In this document: positions 49,150 through 62,772 of the stretch, one piece after another
How positions within the stretch are numbered: position 1 is the stretch's first letter
Layout: each line of letters begins with the position of its first letter
DNA from: Solenopsis invicta
Taxonomy: Eukaryota > Arthropoda > Insecta > Hymenoptera > Formicidae
Reading direction: 5' to 3'
DNA length: 64,000 bases
Assembly (NCBI RefSeq): GCF_016802725.1
Contig: NC_052669.1
Span: 1,202,501-1,266,500, forward strand
Notes under the pieces: model-generated
What the model was told of the DNA's origin: nothing
The model's database searches: none
Seen by the model: the letters and a program-made list of their open reading frames with translations, nothing else
Translations under genes and position numbers: made by a program

Positions 49150-52100
49150 TAGTATATATGTTTTTGAACGGATTGACAAGTGATTTTGAGGGGTAGCACT
49201 CAATTCTCCTTATCGTTTCTCATCGAAAGAAGCTTATGTAAAAATATTTAAGTTTAATAAAATACATTGGTTACTCAAGTGAGTAAATGTCGTTTTTAAT
49301 TTAAAATTTTTATTGTGTTTTTTTGCGTGTAAAATTGAAATTGAATCGACAAATTAGTGAGAAAAACTTTTGTTGTTTCCTTCGACACGTTAAATTCTCC
49401 CCATTTCATCCAAAATATCACAAGCTTTAAACTCAGCTTCAGAACGTTCAACGTTTTATTTTGCGGAAGATCATCTCTTAAAAAGATTATTCGCCAAGAA
49501 ATCTGCCATCGACAGGAAATGATGCGCCGTATGCTAGATAACAGTCTAGGCCCTGTTATACTGCTACCGTTAAATAAGCACTCGTTACTGCTTTACTCTT
49601 TCCCGCGCTTTATTTTTTTTCGCAATTTATCACGCAAGCCGCGTGTAAAGCTGAGCAAACAGCGGTGCGACGATTCCTCACCGCATGGATGCATTTGATT
49701 AGGAATCAGGAGCACATCGCGAGTGTGGTTTGCATTATTTGCGCACGAAACGATTGCGGACGAAAAGCACAATGCGCAACTGCGATTACTGCCGTGAATA
49801 ACATCACTTAACGTAAGCTCGTGCATTCACAGACAGTAATTGCGTGCCGATCTGTCGTCCGTTATTAATTTTTACAGTTCAGGTGACATCAATATGTACA
49901 ATATAATATTTAAATCTCTCACACCACTATAATATGTTTTTAAAGTATACTCAAATTGTTGTATTTTACTAGATTGGTGCAAAATTAATTGTGATTCCTG
50001 TTATTTTAAACACTGATGTTTATTTTGGACTAAACCTTTATCTAACTACGTTCATGTAGCATTTTTACATGCAAATTTTGATCTACTGGTTTATATTAAT
50101 AATTAATTCTCAGTTTATTTTTATTTTAAGATTACTAATTAAAGATGGAAAAAAGAATGTCCGCAACCATTCTATCTTCAAGGTTTCCGTTTGCATTACA
50201 AAATTTATTACAATATTTTTGAAACCCATGTTGAGCTGTACGTTTATTTACGGTCTTCTAACTAAATATTTAATATTGCGAGCAATTTCCGCTGCTTTAC
50301 GTCCCATTTTGAACTCATACAATAAAATAAATTAAATAATATGTATATCAGAATTTATTACATCTTTAGTCTGACTGGAACATTGTCGATATGCTACGAT
50401 TTATAATTATTATATTATTCGAATTTTAAATATTTGGAATCTTAGTACATGTAAAAGAGAAAGAATGAAATTTATTTTCTGCACGGAGAATTTTTCATAT
50501 ATTGCATATAAAGATTCCTGTTTTTTTATTTCTGTGGATTTTTAGTAATATCATATTGTTTTACTTGTAGCAACGACATATTTAATATTTTTAACAATAT
50601 TTAATTTATTAGTGTGTTATTTAATTTACTAAATTGTATTTCATTAAATTTACTTTTTATATAAAACTTTATCGTACAAGAAACATTATCTGTTATAAAA
50701 CTATTATAAAACTATTATTATTAGCATTGGTAATCTTTTTAAATAAACAAATTACGATTTCTTAAAATACAGATCTGATCATAGTTAGATAATTGTTTAT
50801 CTAGAAATGACCCTCAACCTTTCATGCTACCATCCCGGTAGAGAAGCTCCAATCGACGATCGCGCCACATTTGCCACCCACATCACCCTCGACTCTCGAT
50901 TTCTTTGTGACAAGGTGACGTACTGTTTCCACAGTGCGCTGTGTACACATCAATTATTTGACTTGTTACAAAGAGACTCGTGGGACTGAGACGCGATATC
51001 CTACAACCGTGTGTGTCGGCCCCTTTTATTAAAATTGAACCTCGATCCAACCTATAGTCGATGTAATTTTCCTCAATTGTTCCTATCGTAAAATAAGCGC
51101 TACAAAATAGGTTTAGGAAAATAAATTTATTTGTTTCTTGCGTACATTTAATATTTAACAGTAACTGTTGTTGATTGTCTTGGTAAAATAATGACAAAAT
51201 AGTTTTACTTAATTATCTAAAGCTAATGATTTATTTCATTATTTGACTGAATAATTGAAAGAAAACAGAAAAAGTGGACGATATGTAAACTGTCACAAGT
51301 TTAATTATAATAGATAAAAATAAAACACTGGATTTGACAAGCAGTAATTCAATTATTGTAAAAGAATAAGCAAACGCGCACGTTAGATAATTGTACACAC
51401 GATATGCTGTATGGACCAGCCAACTATTGTGCTGTTAATTTACAAACAAGAGTATATAAATGCTCTCTTTAAAAGAAAATGCGGTTATTATTATATAACA
51501 CGGAACTATCATCTTTTTTCGTTAAAACAATTAGATATTTTTGCCGCTTATCATAGGTCTCATTATGATATAAAAACTGCACTGTTAATCATGGTGTAAG
51601 AGTGTACGCATGCAAAAGAGTTTTTACTTAATATATTTAAAAATTATATTATTTTTCTTATACTATCGTTATTTCCAATTTTGCAATAATTAAGTTCTTT
51701 GTAAAAGAAGTAAAATTAGTATTTAACAAAATAAATCTCAAAACCGACATAATAGACAATAATGCTACATTTTCCCTTTTTTTTTTTTTTAACATAAATC
51801 ATCTGTAAGATGATCATTGGTCATTAGTGTTCACTGCGTTTTTATAAAATATGAATTTCAGCTTTGCAAGTAGCAGTGATTTTTACATGTGTATATTCTC
51901 TACGTAATTATGAGAAGTATGTTAAATATTAATTTTTTAACTTTAATCTAGCTTGAAGGCCTTGAATGTGACTCTCAAACATTGTAAATGAATTTAATGT
52001 GTATATAAATTTAGCATATAAAATATCATGTAGTGAGAGAAGTCGTGAAATGATCGTGAGCAATTATGAGTGTAAGACTACTCTTGCAACTTTACGATTT

Positions 52101-52914
52101 TATAATGCTTACTAATAGCAAAAAAATATGATTTTAAAAAGTTATTTTTTAAACGACAAAAAATTAATTTTTTCAAATAAAAAAATATATTTTATAAAAT
52201 GTTCATAAAATCTTATTTTATGGCACTTAATAGTGATGTAAGATCTACGAAGAAATTTTTACACAATATTTCACAAACGCGTTCTTTTTTCCTCTTCAGT
52301 GAATTGTAAATTACGTTCGTTCTACGATATCTGATAAATTTCTACCTGGGGGGGGGGGATTATCAGAACTTTATATATATATAACTATATAATAAACTGA
52401 TAACTAACAAATTGGTCCTGATAAGAATTGTGTCGCATTAATATTTACTAAATTATTTAAAAAAAACATAATGGTATTCTACTATCTCTTCCTCCCTTTC
52501 TCTCTTTCTCTTTTTCTCCTCATCTCTACATATATATAATATGTTTATTTTAATTATTAATTGCTTGCCGTTAAATATTATATTACAACAAACAACTGGA
52601 GTTATCTACAACTTTTACTCTGCTAAAGTAAAACATATTTTAACAGCGTAGCGGATCTTTGTTAAATTTTTGTTGCATAATTAATTATTAGATAACTCAC
52701 TATATTCTACTTATATCTTATTGCATGACAGGACGCAGTCGCTAGTATTCTGTTCTTGGCTACTTGGGAATTATATCTAAACGTAAATTGCTTGTGTAAA
52801 AATAAATGAAAAATGAAAGAGAGAGAGAAAGAGAGAGAGAGAGAAAGAGATAAAAGGAGAGAGAGAAAGAGTAATATGATAATACATAATAAGTAGATAC
52901 ATAAATAAGTAGTT
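49150..52914. other. Long, mostly AT-rich non-coding stretch
   Basis: Mixed patches lie at 49350-49860 (113-codon plus frame, no domain) and 50800-51000. A G10 run is at 52349-52358. A (GA)n tract lies at about 52816-52870. No gene is supported. Confidence 0.5.
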
Positions 52915-55250
52915 AAAATATGTTACATTATTCATAAATTCGTATAACGGAACAACGCACCGTTATTATTCGGAATTAGTTACATATCTTATAGGAATCG
53001 TTTCTGCACCTGTACCGCACGATCACATTCGCCTTTTATCACGCGAATGATCGAAGATAAAAATAAAGTGTGTCCTTTCCTCTCTTTTACCCCCTTCATT
53101 CTGTTGTAATAAAAGCATTAATTGCTCCAAGCATGCAAATACAAAGGTCTCTCCGTCTTATCGTAAAAGTATTTGAAAGCGATCGCACTTGCTTCGCGTA
53201 ACATGTTATTTTACATTAATATTGTTTGATTCTTTCAAGAGGAAGATCTCAGGTGTTTGCTCGAGTTGTAAGTCTGGACGTACAACACTTATTCCGCCTC
53301 GCGATCGACTCGATATCCGCGGCGCTACACAACAATCGACCGGCGGCATTATTCCGCTTTATTCCAGCGACATACAATCCGTCACACGTAGTAGGCCCCA
53401 TCAAGGAAATTAATAAAGCCCGATAAGTGATCGTTCTCGTGTCTATACTCCGCTCGATGCGAGCTCGACCCTCGGCGCCCCTCGTCCGTCGCTGCCGCCG
53501 TCAACCCGAGCCCCCTCGTCGACGATAATCTGCTTCTTTTAATCATATTGCGCAAGCACACATCGCTCCCAGAATGAGAAACTGACGGACTGGCGTTTGT
53601 AATCTCCATTATCGTTATGCGCGACGCGACGTGCGGTAGGCTTTGCAGGTTCCTCTTACCCCTTTCTTCTCACCCTCTCTCTCTCTGTCTCTTTTTCTCT
53701 GTCCGACCCTCATTCAGCGATTTCCAAGGAAAATTTCAATCGAGGTCGGTTGCTGCGATCGCTTTCGCGTTGATGAACCGCGCGCGATGCACAGGTGCAC
53801 GCCTCGTAATAAAGCTGTATCGCGTGAAATTAATACGTAAATATAAATAATACGAACGCGCAATGCGATTATTATGCGTAATACACGCAAATTTCGTATA
53901 GGTGTTACCTTCGCGTAACGAGGAAACATAAGACACAAGCAGAAATATTTCAGTCATTATCAAACGCATGCCCGAAGTGGATTTGAATTGACTGTTCTTT
54001 CTCCGTGAGCTATATCCATATGACAGCGCTAATATGGAGTAAATTGCTTTTAGAAGTTAAAATCCAACAATAACTTGCTCTCTTAAATTTGCAAATTTCA
54101 AATATAAATTCGTAATTATAGATTCAGGAAACCTCTTTTAAGAAAATAAATTTTATTGAAATTCAACAAAATTTGGTATTTTCATCCGCGTTATATTAAA
54201 ATTAAATAACAATTTTTTTTTTAAATAGCACTTACGTTATCCTTTCCAGAAATAAGCCCCGAAAGAATTCGCTATCTTAATTTTTGTAGAAGATATGTAT
54301 TTTTCACTTTTACCTCATTTTGCGAATTTTTGATGAGATATCAAAAGCAAATCAAGGGGGAAAATTTCCAAGGGTGTTAATTTAAAAAAAAATTCTATCC
54401 TTTATTTGTGTCGAAGGTATGAATTTGTGAAGATTTGGCACATATATATGCCACCAGGCACTAAAGGGTTATAAATAATTAGTTAAAAATAAAATCGTTT
54501 AATATTAACTAAGTCGAGTTAAAAGTTATTAATTTTTAACTAGTTACTACTTCAACTAGTTACTACTCAACTCAACTCATAATGTTGTTACAAAATTAAC
54601 AAACATACAATAAATCTTCATTTCTGTTTCGCGCATTTATCGAACAGCTGCACGATTCTGCGTAAATGACGAGAAGCATATTACATTCGCGTGTACGAAA
54701 GTCCCGTGTTAATCGCAACATTCCATTAATTATCCGATCGAAGTGTTTTTTCGAGAGAGCATAAATTTGTTCGCTCATTTCAACAGAGCGAAGCTCTCGG
54801 TGTTCAGATAAGTCTGAACGATTTACCGGCGCGATCGGCGAACCGCACAGGAATTATAGACGTTCGCGCGTTGTCGGCACTTATGATCGTCGAGAGTTCG
54901 ATGTCGACATTCTCGAGCTCGCACACAGCCTTTTTTTCCTCCATCGCCCTTTCTCTCTCTTTCTCATTTCGTGGCTTTAATCTCGACAGCGACTTCCGCG
55001 CAGTTAATGATACTCACGAAAAATGCAAATGATGCCTGTCCTCGGACAGATTCGACGCGGAAACCCGGTAACCGCGTTTAAGCCTCGTAAAATTACACGG
55101 TTCGTCTTGGTACCTGCGCCTCGAGACGTTGAATCAAGAGCATTCCCAGAAAAAACATTGAGAGAGGACGAAATCCCGATGTGAATTAACTCGTTTGCCA
55201 GCTATATCTGTACGTGGAATTCGAATATTATACAGTTTATATATCGAATA
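52915..55250. other. GC-rich islands with short overlapping frames
   Basis: Islands lie at about 53000-53960 and 54600-55200, with an AT-rich gap between them. Frames of 60-77 codons overlap in both directions. The gap contains a direct repeat of AACTAGTTACTACT at about 54539-54568. No exon is supported. Confidence 0.45.
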
Positions 55251-57635
55251 TCGTACGAACTCTTGCTAATTTTCAATTATGATTACTTCTTGTACTTATC
55301 TAAAATAAAAAGAGTTCTATTTCATGTTTTTCTTTCGTATTCCTAAGATATGACTGTTAATTTATTTTCATAGTGGCAATTTTTTTCTGAACATAATAAA
55401 TAAACTTGATAAATTAAGTTTTTAATCGATGCGCAGTGTATGTACCAGAGTAACCCTGTATTAATGATGTTTTATTTAAATTAATTATATAATTATATCA
55501 TTTTATAACGTGAATCTTAACAAAAATTCAACAATTATGGCTCTGCATTGTTGCTCTGCAACATATGGTTAATTGTTACATTTATCTTAACTATTTTTAA
55601 AAATGACTGCAAATATGACACAAATTCACTATAATTAAACAAAGAAAATATTAAAGCATCAAGTAATATTAAGAAAAGAATTTGGAAATATTTATTTATC
55701 TTACGAGCTTTATTAAAAAGTATTAATCAGCTGTCAAACAATAATGTATTGAATTTCTGTAACGATAAATCGTATCGCGCGTTTAAAACTTTCGATGTCA
55801 TTGCGTGTGAACGGTGCACATGTCTGCACACGCGTTCACAATTTCATAAATTCGAGCGGCGACCTACACAGAACGGTCGCGATTTACATCGAGCACATCG
55901 GTGTCGTTATTATTAAGTTCTTCGAGGACGTCGGGATTAAGAACGTATCTCCGGCACGCGAATGTGATGTACGCATCACGCGCGTGTGTATGTGTATGCG
56001 TGCGTGCGTCCTCTTCGTATTTTCTGCACGAGAGTACGTCACGCATTTCTCTATCTCTCACCTGCTGTTCCTCTCGTTTCCGACGCATCCGCACGCGCGT
56101 ACGTGCACACGTACACACGAGTGTTCGCTCTGTTCGCCGCATGGACTATCGATTACGTTTTCGTGTCAATTACACGTTTACGGTGCACGCTCTCGTTTCG
56201 GCCGATTTCGCGTCCCGTGCCGTTCGCACCTGATTCCCCCGTCGAAATCAAGGAAGATCTCGGAAATGCACGCATTCGTCGAATAAATGCGTCCACGAGA
56301 TAAACTGCCGGATACAAACGAAGAAAATATTCTAATCAAAGTCATATTTAAAAAGTTTAAAGATTCTTATGCACTAAGTTATTGTAATTATTCGGAGATA
56401 TTTAACGTGCGGTTTAAATGAGCTGAACTCCACTAATATAAACGAGAAAGAAATTTAGTAACCTGAATGTAGTTATATTTATGTTAAATTGTGTGTTTCA
56501 TCAGTGCTGCATTGAAATAAAAGTATACTTAGTATTTGCCATTATAATTATATGGTAAAGTAATTATGGTTAAGAGCCCTATTTTTATAATTATTACTGT
56601 TATAACGTTAGGAATAATAATCTTTACCAACTATAAAAAATTTTTTTATAATATATATTATTTACCCTTTTGATGTTTATTATATACTTATTATATACTT
56701 GCTTCTTTATGTTTATTAAATATTTCAAATAGTATTTCTTATAAACATATCTTTTTAAATATTTCTGTTGAATTTATTGTATTTCAATTTTTCTTCAGCA
56801 TAACGCTTCGTTTCTGGTAAATTACAATATCAATATAACTTTTTAAATGTCACATATTATGATTAATCGATTACAGCGTAATATATGTTGCAAATTTTTA
56901 CATATTCGTATAATATTTTGGCGATGAAAAATTGATGCGTCTGTATATTTATACCCACACCATCAGTAGAGTAATACGTTTACTTGTACAAAGATAAACG
57001 TCTGAATATATTTATTGTTGTTGTGCGATAGCAAACCATACTGCATTATTGTCTAGCCGTTGACAATTTCCTTGAAGTCACTCTTCATTACTTTTTCAAC
57101 GAATATTATCTAATAACGGTAGTAAGTTGCGATATAAAGAAGAAATTTTCCACGTCAGTAAAGAAAAGTCACAGCTGTGGTCTCGACTTACTACCGCGCG
57201 TTGTATAAAACATCTTCGACCGAGCAATTAAAATCGTATGACATTGTGAAAATATTAATACGCTTGAGAGATGGGGAAACTATATATAACCGTATACACA
57301 AACAGTCAATTATATATAAGATTTCTGTAGATGTCGACTTCTATGAATGTCGCTCCTTCCCCCTCTCGCTCCGTTCTCGTTTTTTTTTATTTTTTTTTGT
57401 TTTTTTTTTTTTTTAATAATTTGGCGGAGTTGCGAAAAACGTGTGTGTAACAGATCAAATGAAGAATCAGAACCGCATCACGCGATTGAAATTTCGAAAC
57501 GTGATTTACGCAACACGCGATATTATTGAATTCGCATCCGCAAACCCGCAACGGAAATAATGATAGACTTCGTGCGCATTTAAACAGCGTCAATTTCTGC
57601 CTTATAAAAATGCGCCCGGTCTCGCGTGCAGCCTT

Positions 57636-57683
<48 letters not shown>

Positions 57684-57740
57684 ATATATAACACTTTCGC
57701 TGCAATTATCGTGAAATTTTCGTGAAATTTATATTGTGCT
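55251..57740. other. AT-rich flanks around a GC island of alternating purine-pyrimidine
   Basis: The island at 55780-56300 contains runs such as CGCGTGTGTATGTGTATGCG and CGCGCGTACGTGCACACGTA, which could adopt Z-DNA. Four frames overlap, the longest 163 codons on plus (55795-56286), with no recognised domain. A T-rich run lies at 57378-57415. Confidence 0.45.
57640..57679. repeat. (TA)20 microsatellite
   Basis: A pure TA dinucleotide run of about 40 bases, able to extrude as a cruciform. Confidence 0.95.
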
Positions 57741-57775
57741 TATATTTGTAATACATTTCGTCCGCGCGCACTTAC

Positions 57776-58033
57776 ATTGAGCACATCTCGGCCGGCATGC
57801 CGGATGAAATTGTGGAGCGTCATTTTGAGTCGGGGCAACATTGAGTAGCTCGGTACGCGAGACGTCAATGCGCACCTGACTTCTGCGTGATGCAAATTGC
57901 TCGCGTTACTGTTAATTTCCCAGCGGGAATCAATGGCAACACCTGTGTAGCAGTTTCTGATACTTGCGCCGGTGACCCTCGAATGATAGAGTCCACGAAG
58001 CCTAATTAATCGTAAATTGTTCAGCAGATCGAC
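57776..58033 (-). CDS. Weak candidate exon, unrecognised
   Basis: On the minus strand one frame is open for about 86 codons from 58033 down to a consensus donor AAT|GTAAGT at 57776/57775. An ATG in good context (CAAAATGACG, A at 57823) would give a 16-codon first exon reading MTLHNFIRHAGRDVLN with a phase-0 donor. No family is recognised and the antisense frame is broken. In GC-rich DNA an open run of this length is not rare, so this is a low-confidence call. Confidence 0.15.
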
Positions 58034-58039
58034 GAGTTA

Positions 58040-58918
58040 CGATCATGCGTGTTATTTCTGCATTAATTACTTAAGGATTTATTTGAGAATTTTGTTACAT
58101 TCGAAACTGTAATCGTCTGCATGATTTTATCATTTTACGGAAAGTATTTTAAATCGCCTGTTTTCCTCAAGTTTTGATTCTTTCGAGAATTTAAAGAAAA
58201 TAATCATCCGCCAGGATGAAATACACAAGCTCTTAATAATATGAGACTTTCTCAAATGGGGATAATGATACAAATGAATTAAGAAAATAAGAACTGGTCG
58301 ATATGGCGGTTTTAATAAAAACGCTCCAATAACGCGATTATTTCGCAATGGCCGCGATCTTATCAATTTGCACCATCATTCCTGTTTATACTGCTTAGTT
58401 TTAAATTATTCAAACGTGTTTCTCGCAAATCCTCTAGAAGTGGATATATCGAAGTACAAAAATTAAAAAATGATGGAATCAGAGGCGTGTTTTATTGATG
58501 TGCAAGTTAAAGATTTATTCTTCTTTTTTTAATATTTCAAGCAATATATTTCGGTTCAATATACGTGTAATAAAATTTTTTAAATTTGATACGTATTCTA
58601 AAATATTTATTAAATATTATAAAAACGTTTTTTTTTTTTGTAAAATCTTATAACGTCTATTTACAATTTTCTTTTTTACTAGTTTAAAATATCATTTTTG
58701 TATGAGACCTCTTGATGATTTAATAAATGTTAAGTAGACAACAAAAATGTTCAATAAACGTTTCTATATCGTCTTAAAAACGTATCAGCGTAAAGTTTCT
58801 AAACGTTCATTAAATATAATCTGCTTGGAATATTACAGTAGCTCTGCTTATTTCTTTCATTTTTGAAGCTGTAATATAGTAATTGTAATTGTAAAAAATG
58901 AGCTTGTTACTTTAGATT
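58040..58918. other. Non-coding stretch
   Basis: A mixed patch to about 58380 and then AT-rich. Nothing is supported. Confidence 0.5.
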
Positions 58919-59226
58919 AATGGGTTATAGAATCCTAGTGAATCAAAAAATAGGGTATTTTTCAACTTTTTGTAACTTTTATTAAAGAAATAGATAAATA
59001 ATGCGTTCCTGCTTTAAAAATACATATATTTTTATTTTAAAAAAATAAGATGCAAAATTAGAATAAATATAAAAATAAATAAATATTATTAGCATGCGCG
59101 TATCTACGCGGTAGTCACAATTCAATCTCGATAAATTGTCTGAAATTCAAAAATAAACAATTTCTTTACTTGTCATTTTCGGATCACAAAGAGAATTTTT
59201 GAAAATGTTATTTTTCACGGAACTTT

Positions 59227-59266
<40 letters not shown>

Positions 59267-59634
59267 CAATTTTTAATTAGAAAATTACAAATTTGAAAAT
59301 TCCTCCAAAAAAATATCTTTGTTATCACAAAAAAAAATTAAAAATAAGAAAAACCTTTCTGATCAAAATGTTATTGATCAAAATACTGCTTAAAAAATTT
59401 GAAATTGATCAGATAAACCATATTATCGTGATTGCAACTTTAAAAAGTGATGTTTTGACAGAAAATGTGTTCAAAATTCAACACTTTTTCAATCTCAATG
59501 TTTTGTATTTAATTTTTTTTAACAAATGTACATATTTTTAACACAAAGAAATCATACATCTGTCTCTTGTAAAGTTTTACACGATGTTGAAAATACCCTA
59601 TTTTTCGATTTGCTGGGGTTCTTTAACCTCTTAA
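58917..59634. mobile_element. Inverted-end element flanked by TTAA
   Basis: Taking 58921-59630 as the element (710 bp), the left end GGTTATAGAATCCTAGTG and right end (reversed) GGTTAAAGAACCCCAGCA are diverged inverted repeats. They continue into an identical AAAAATAGGGTATTTT block on both sides and then CAAC. TTAA lies directly outside each end (58917-58920 and 59631-59634), as in piggyBac-type insertion, but TTAA is frequent in AT-rich DNA. The interior is AT-rich with a (CT)n run at 59228-59263. An 82-codon plus frame (59293-59541) has no transposase features. It is a non-autonomous DNA transposon of uncertain superfamily. Confidence 0.6.
59228..59263. repeat. (CT)n microsatellite
   Basis: A nearly pure run of about 18 CT units inside the element at 58921-59630. 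Confidence 0.95.
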
Positions 59635-60072
59635 TATAAGCCTCTCGTATACAACATTAATTAATTTAATATTTCATATTAAGAAAAATTATTATGATTT
59701 TACATATGCAGCATTGCAGTACTTGTCTATGCTATCATCGAAATACGAAGAATTATAAAAAGAGAAAAGAAGCAAACGAGGCATTAAACGAAATATCGAT
59801 ATATCTGAATTCTAGATTAATGCGGCGCAAACGAGCAGCGGTTCTGCCGAACGAACCGCGGTGTCGGCGCACATTATCGCGTATTCCCCGTGCGACATTA
59901 ACAAAAGTGACGTCGTCGCATCGCGCAGAATTATAACGTTCACCGCGGTGAGAGACGAACGAGGAGAGCGTATTCTCCGGTGTACCGTCAATAAAGCCGT
60001 CGCGCTAATAATTATCGTGGCGGTGGCGTCTCGAGGGGCGTCATTAGGCGACAACGTCGCATATTGCGGCTT
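59635..60072. other. AT-rich then CG-rich non-coding stretch
   Basis: From about 59800 GC rises, and plus and minus frames of 71-80 codons overlap. No domain is recognised. Confidence 0.45.
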
Positions 60073-60817
60073 TTAATGTTTTACAAACGCTTTGCAGGTA
60101 CGATGACGACGACAACAACGACAACGACGACGACGACGACGCCGACAACGACGATGTACGTTGCGGCGTCGTTTTATCACTCGGCTATGTACTAACGAAC
60201 GGCGGTATGCACACGTGTCCCGGGGTGGACTATACGATATACGGCGGACCGAGTTATTTCGATATACAAGCAATGAAACGGCAACACGCATTGTTATGCT
60301 TCGCGTTGGAAACTCGTTCATGCTGTCTGTTATAAAGAAATAAAAATTATCGTGCACGACTACCGCAAGTATCGGCCATGTTCGATAATGAACGATAAAA
60401 AAATTGTACGTGATGCTACTTTTTCCTTCCTCTTTCCTCACGCACCTCCTTTTACGAATAGACAAACTTACCAATGATTTTTGCATCGTTCATCTGTCGT
60501 GTTCATCATTGAGAGAAAATTTGCGCGATAACGACTCAACTTTCCAATTTTTTGAGGAGATAAAGATTAAAGTTGGACGTGTAAAATATAAATAAGTTAC
60601 AAAAATTATGTGTATATAATGTAAACTATGCAAACTATATTTCATGTGTCATCTGTATAAACAATAATCAATAGATCATAGAAGATTCAGATATTAAAAA
60701 TTGTGAAAATTATATTATTAATTATAATTATTTCATCAAGATATTTAATTAGTTGACTGAAACACTTACTACTATCATAAGAATAAACAATACGTAAATA
60801 ATTCGGATAGATGTCAT
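60073..60817 (-). CDS. Speculative three-exon model: secreted arginine-rich peptide
   Basis: The minus-strand exon 60770-60817 starts with ATG and encodes MTSIRIIYVLFILMIV, a good signal-peptide core, ending at a consensus donor GTAAGT in phase 0. Exon 60472-60493 (after ACGACAG, donor GTAAGT) and exon 60073-60326 (after the strong acceptor TTTCTTTATAACAG) join without breaking frame, giving about 107 residues. The C-terminal part is rich in arginine and cysteine, partly because it reads through an ACG/GTC microsatellite at 60104-60153. Reading-frame agreement at two joins has about a one-in-nine chance of being accidental. No family is recognised. The signal-like first exon is the best-supported part; the rest may be wrong. 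Confidence 0.2.
60104..60153. repeat. (ACG)n-type trinucleotide tract
   Basis: ACGACGACAACAACGACAAC and following units form an imperfect ACG/ACA trinucleotide repeat of about 50 bases. Confidence 0.85.
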
Positions 60818-60819
60818 TT

Positions 60820-62752
60820 TGAAAATTGCAACACAACAATGGTAAAGAATTTCAAAAAGAAAGAATTTACGAAATTCTGTTTGTGTGCTAAAATAATACA
60901 GTTAAATGACATTATTACTACACAGAAGATAATATTAACGTGATAGGTGTTAATAAAATTCAACGCTGTATATCTCATAATATAATTCCTGGAAACACAC
61001 ATATGCACCCTCTTTCTTGTTCCTCCATTTCTCCCGCGGTCGTGCATGAAAAAGAAGCAGTAAATGTTCGCTACATATAATCAACGTTTTACATACACAT
61101 ATGTGCAATAAATATATAGCGAATATACATGATAAGTATACGAAGAAATATACATGTATTTATATGATGCATGTATGTATAAATTAATACGTTATTTTTC
61201 CATGGGCATAAATTTTTAAATCTCAAAAGGATGACTGTAATGGCCAATAATAAGCGAATGATTAACGCTTTCACAATTGAAAGATGCTATGTAGGTATAC
61301 TTACAAATCGCGTCACGTCTGGTCCAGATAGATTCGACCTAACATGGCGGTGAAAGTATAAGAACAAAAAAAGTGATAAAAAGTGATAAAAAGTGATAAA
61401 TAAGTAGTAGTAACGTGTTGTACTACACCAGATATCAATGCAACAAATAATAATAAATTAACACATATTTCATTCGATACCAAAATACAAAAAGTTAAAT
61501 GTCATTTCTTATTAAAATATACCTATCTATATGTTACAAAAGTTTCTTTATAGGAAAGTATAAAAAGAAGAGATATTAATGGTAATAAATGTGTTTTAGG
61601 AAAATTAATTTTCAAAAATGTAAAAAAATTTTATAAAGACTTCTTACACAAACAATACACAATATTTTTAATTATTTATTACTATAAGTTATCTTTTCAA
61701 AGATATTATATAAAATATTATTTAAATATTGTATAAATATTCTATATACACGAAAGAAAAAAAATCTTTATTTAACATTTAAGATATTTAAAGATCGACT
61801 AAATGTTTGATGTAAATTTTATAAAAATATTTATGATACATCTTTATGATTTGTTCAATCTAATAATAAATAAGATAGTTCAAACGAGCAATTAAAACCT
61901 ATATTTAATTTTCTAAATAATGTTCTAACATAATACGGGATGTTTCGACTTCTGCCGTATTGATTAAAAAAAGTGTTCCAAATTCTATTTCATACAAAGA
62001 TTAAAAATGATCGACGTGCCACCCATGTGTGGCAAAATATCGAATCCGCTATGATGTGTCAGCTGAGGGTTAAAAATAAAAAAATGGAAAATAATTTTTA
62101 CTATTTCAATTAAATCTAAATCTTCTCTAATCCATTGATTATTGTTCACATAAATGACACGTAAAATAAACAATTCGCATAGTTTACATTGTATAATACA
62201 GATAATGTAAATTATTTATATTTTACACATAAATGTTTAATTCTGTTTCTGATTCCAAAAGTGTACTTTACGCTCCTCCTGAATGGAAATCCAGGTATTT
62301 CTTACGGTACTTCTTACAATAATATCGACGAATGATAATGTTAATACTTTCGTTAAGTCAACATAGTAGCAAAGTATATTAGATAACAGTACAAAAAAGT
62401 AATTCAATTATAAAATTATTAGTATCTCTTTTTAGTAGTGAAAAAATAAAGACCTATATTATAAATTTGAAAAATAAAATGTAATTTTATTTTTTATATT
62501 TTCACTATAAAATCTCTACAAAATCGGAATTTTCTTTGATTCATTGATTACTGATTACAAAAAAGACACGTAAAACATTTATAATATAAATTGTAGAAAA
62601 AAGAAAAGGGGTGTGGAATATTATTTTGTTTTTTAACAATAACTCAATAAATATTAACGTGACATAATTCTACCAAGTTTATTAGAGTTCTATCAATCAC
62701 TCTCTAGGTACATACAAGTTTATCAGGTATACAGAGTGATTTTTAATGGTTG
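60820..62752. other. AT-rich non-coding stretch
   Basis: The 10-bp unit AAGTGATAAA repeats three times at 61371-61400. The segment at about 62112-62180 resembles 62540-62600 (shared CATTGATTA and GACACGTAAAA blocks), a local direct duplication. Minus frames of 61-77 codons are AT-driven. No gene is supported. Confidence 0.5.
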
Positions 62753-62772
62753 TCCTCACGTTTTACCATAAA

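Noticed and set aside
55795..56286. 163-codon plus open frame, the longest on the plus strand
   Set aside because: Three other frames overlap it in the same alternating CG/TG-rich DNA; stop codons are simply rare there.
61371..61400. Three 10-bp direct repeats AAGTGATAAA as a possible CRISPR-like array
   Set aside because: There are no spacers; it is a plain tandem repeat in animal DNA.
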